Part shown: positions 21,511-21,766 of the stretch, one piece after another | Layout of the letters: each line of letters opens with the position of its first letter | Position numbering within the stretch: position 1 is the first letter of the stretch | Source: an uncultured Eubacteriales bacterium | GTDB lineage: Bacteria; Bacillota; Clostridia; Christensenellales; CAG-917 | Reading direction: 5' to 3' | Length of the DNA: 21,766 nucleotides | Assembly (NCBI GenBank): GCA_900549225.1 | Contig: URNP01000023.1 | Location: 1-21,766, forward strand | Program-made: the position numbers and the translations under genes | Notes under the pieces: generated by a model | Told to the model about the DNA's origin: nothing | The model's database searches: none | Seen by the model: the letters and a program-made list of their open reading frames with translations, nothing else

Positions 21511-21766
21511 TGACGGTATATGAATACCGCCTACGGGCACGCACAAGCAACCTTGCAATCGCACTTGCGTGCTAATTTTTTCATATATCCGCAATTGTCG
21601 GCATGCAAGCATTCCTTCTTGTGCGTAGGTTTGGCGGTATACAATACCGCCTACGGGCACTCATAAGCAACCTTGCAATCGCACTTAAGTGCTAATTTTT
21701 TTCATATATCCGCACTTGTCGGCATGCAAGCATCCCTTCTTGTGCGTAGGTTTGGCGGTATACAAT
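21511..21766. repeat. tandem 121-bp intergenic repeat, at least two full units, running off the window
   Basis: Unit 1 is 21511-21631, unit 2 is 21632-21752, and a third begins at 21753 and is cut by the window end. The full units differ at about ten positions (about 92% identical). Each starts with a hairpin formed by GGCGGTAT-ACA-ATACCGCC (21633-21651 in unit 2). Each also has a GCAC....GTGC mini-hairpin followed by TAATTTTTT, which looks like a terminator. Because 121 is not divisible by three, the unit is not a protein repeat. The rest of this 345-bp gene-free end holds only the peptidase promoter. Confidence 0.92.

Noticed and set aside
21424..21660. Minus-strand open frame of 78 codons in the terminal repeat region
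   Set aside because: It translates the 121-bp repeat, whose length is not a multiple of three, so the frame changes between units and no repeated protein exists.
21511..21766. CRISPR array at the right edge
   Set aside because: The units are 121 bp and similar along their whole length, with no short repeat/variable spacer pattern and no cas genes.

Overview
The window looks like a chromosomal stretch from a Bacillota (Clostridia-type) bacterium of roughly balanced base composition. The evidence is a conserved gene string, yqfC-yqfD-phoH-pgpH(yqfF)-ybeY-era-yqzL-recO, in the order known from Bacillus and Clostridia. It includes two sporulation-family genes (YqfC and YqfD), so the lineage forms endospores or descends from a spore former. 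There is no phage, plasmid, transposase or CRISPR signature. Most of the window is core genome.

Layout. 1-120: a G-rich leader with an operator-like inverted repeat. 121-3469: a DUF1846 protein and an oligoendopeptidase F (M3 metallopeptidase). 3517-5789: an unrecognised lipoprotein/membrane protein whose end overlaps the start of dnaB, the replicative helicase; this DnaB has a long acidic C-terminal tail ending like an SSB tail. 5790-6093: a gene-free stretch that I read as a 6S RNA candidate with its own promoter and terminator, followed by a sigma-E-like promoter. 6094-12592: the yqfC-to-recO cluster (spore envelope/engulfment proteins, PhoH ATPase, a c-di-AMP phosphodiesterase lacking its usual extracellular domain, the YbeY RNase, the Era GTPase, YqzL, RecO). 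12589-15924: a large unknown lipoprotein, TsaC/Sua5 (tRNA t6A synthesis) and a YwlE-type protein-arginine phosphatase, closed by a terminator. 15967-16479 (minus): a small ferritin-like di-iron protein. 16647-17545: secG and smpB, each with its own strong promoter. 17641-19863: metY-metA, the two-gene acetyl-homoserine/sulfhydrylation route to homocysteine. 20078-21394 (minus): an M20 metallopeptidase. 21511 to the end: tandem 121-bp repeats that run off the window.

How the genes fit together. Replication and repair (DnaB, RecO), ribosome and RNA maturation and rescue (YbeY, Era, SmpB, TsaC), membrane traffic and signalling (SecG, PgpH), spore development (YqfC/D) and methionine synthesis form compact operons, with stop/start overlaps at yqfC/yqfD, yqzL/recO, recO/lipoprotein and tsaC/ywlE.

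The points I would look at first are: the SSB-like DMPF tail on DnaB; the 6S RNA candidate; the PgpH lacking its ectodomain; an ungapped 145-bp imperfect palindrome that starts inside the last codons of metA; the 121-bp tandem repeats; and two genes (smpB, yqfC) whose promoters sit so close to the start codon that their mRNAs should be leaderless. All functional calls rest on recognising motifs by eye; no database search was run.
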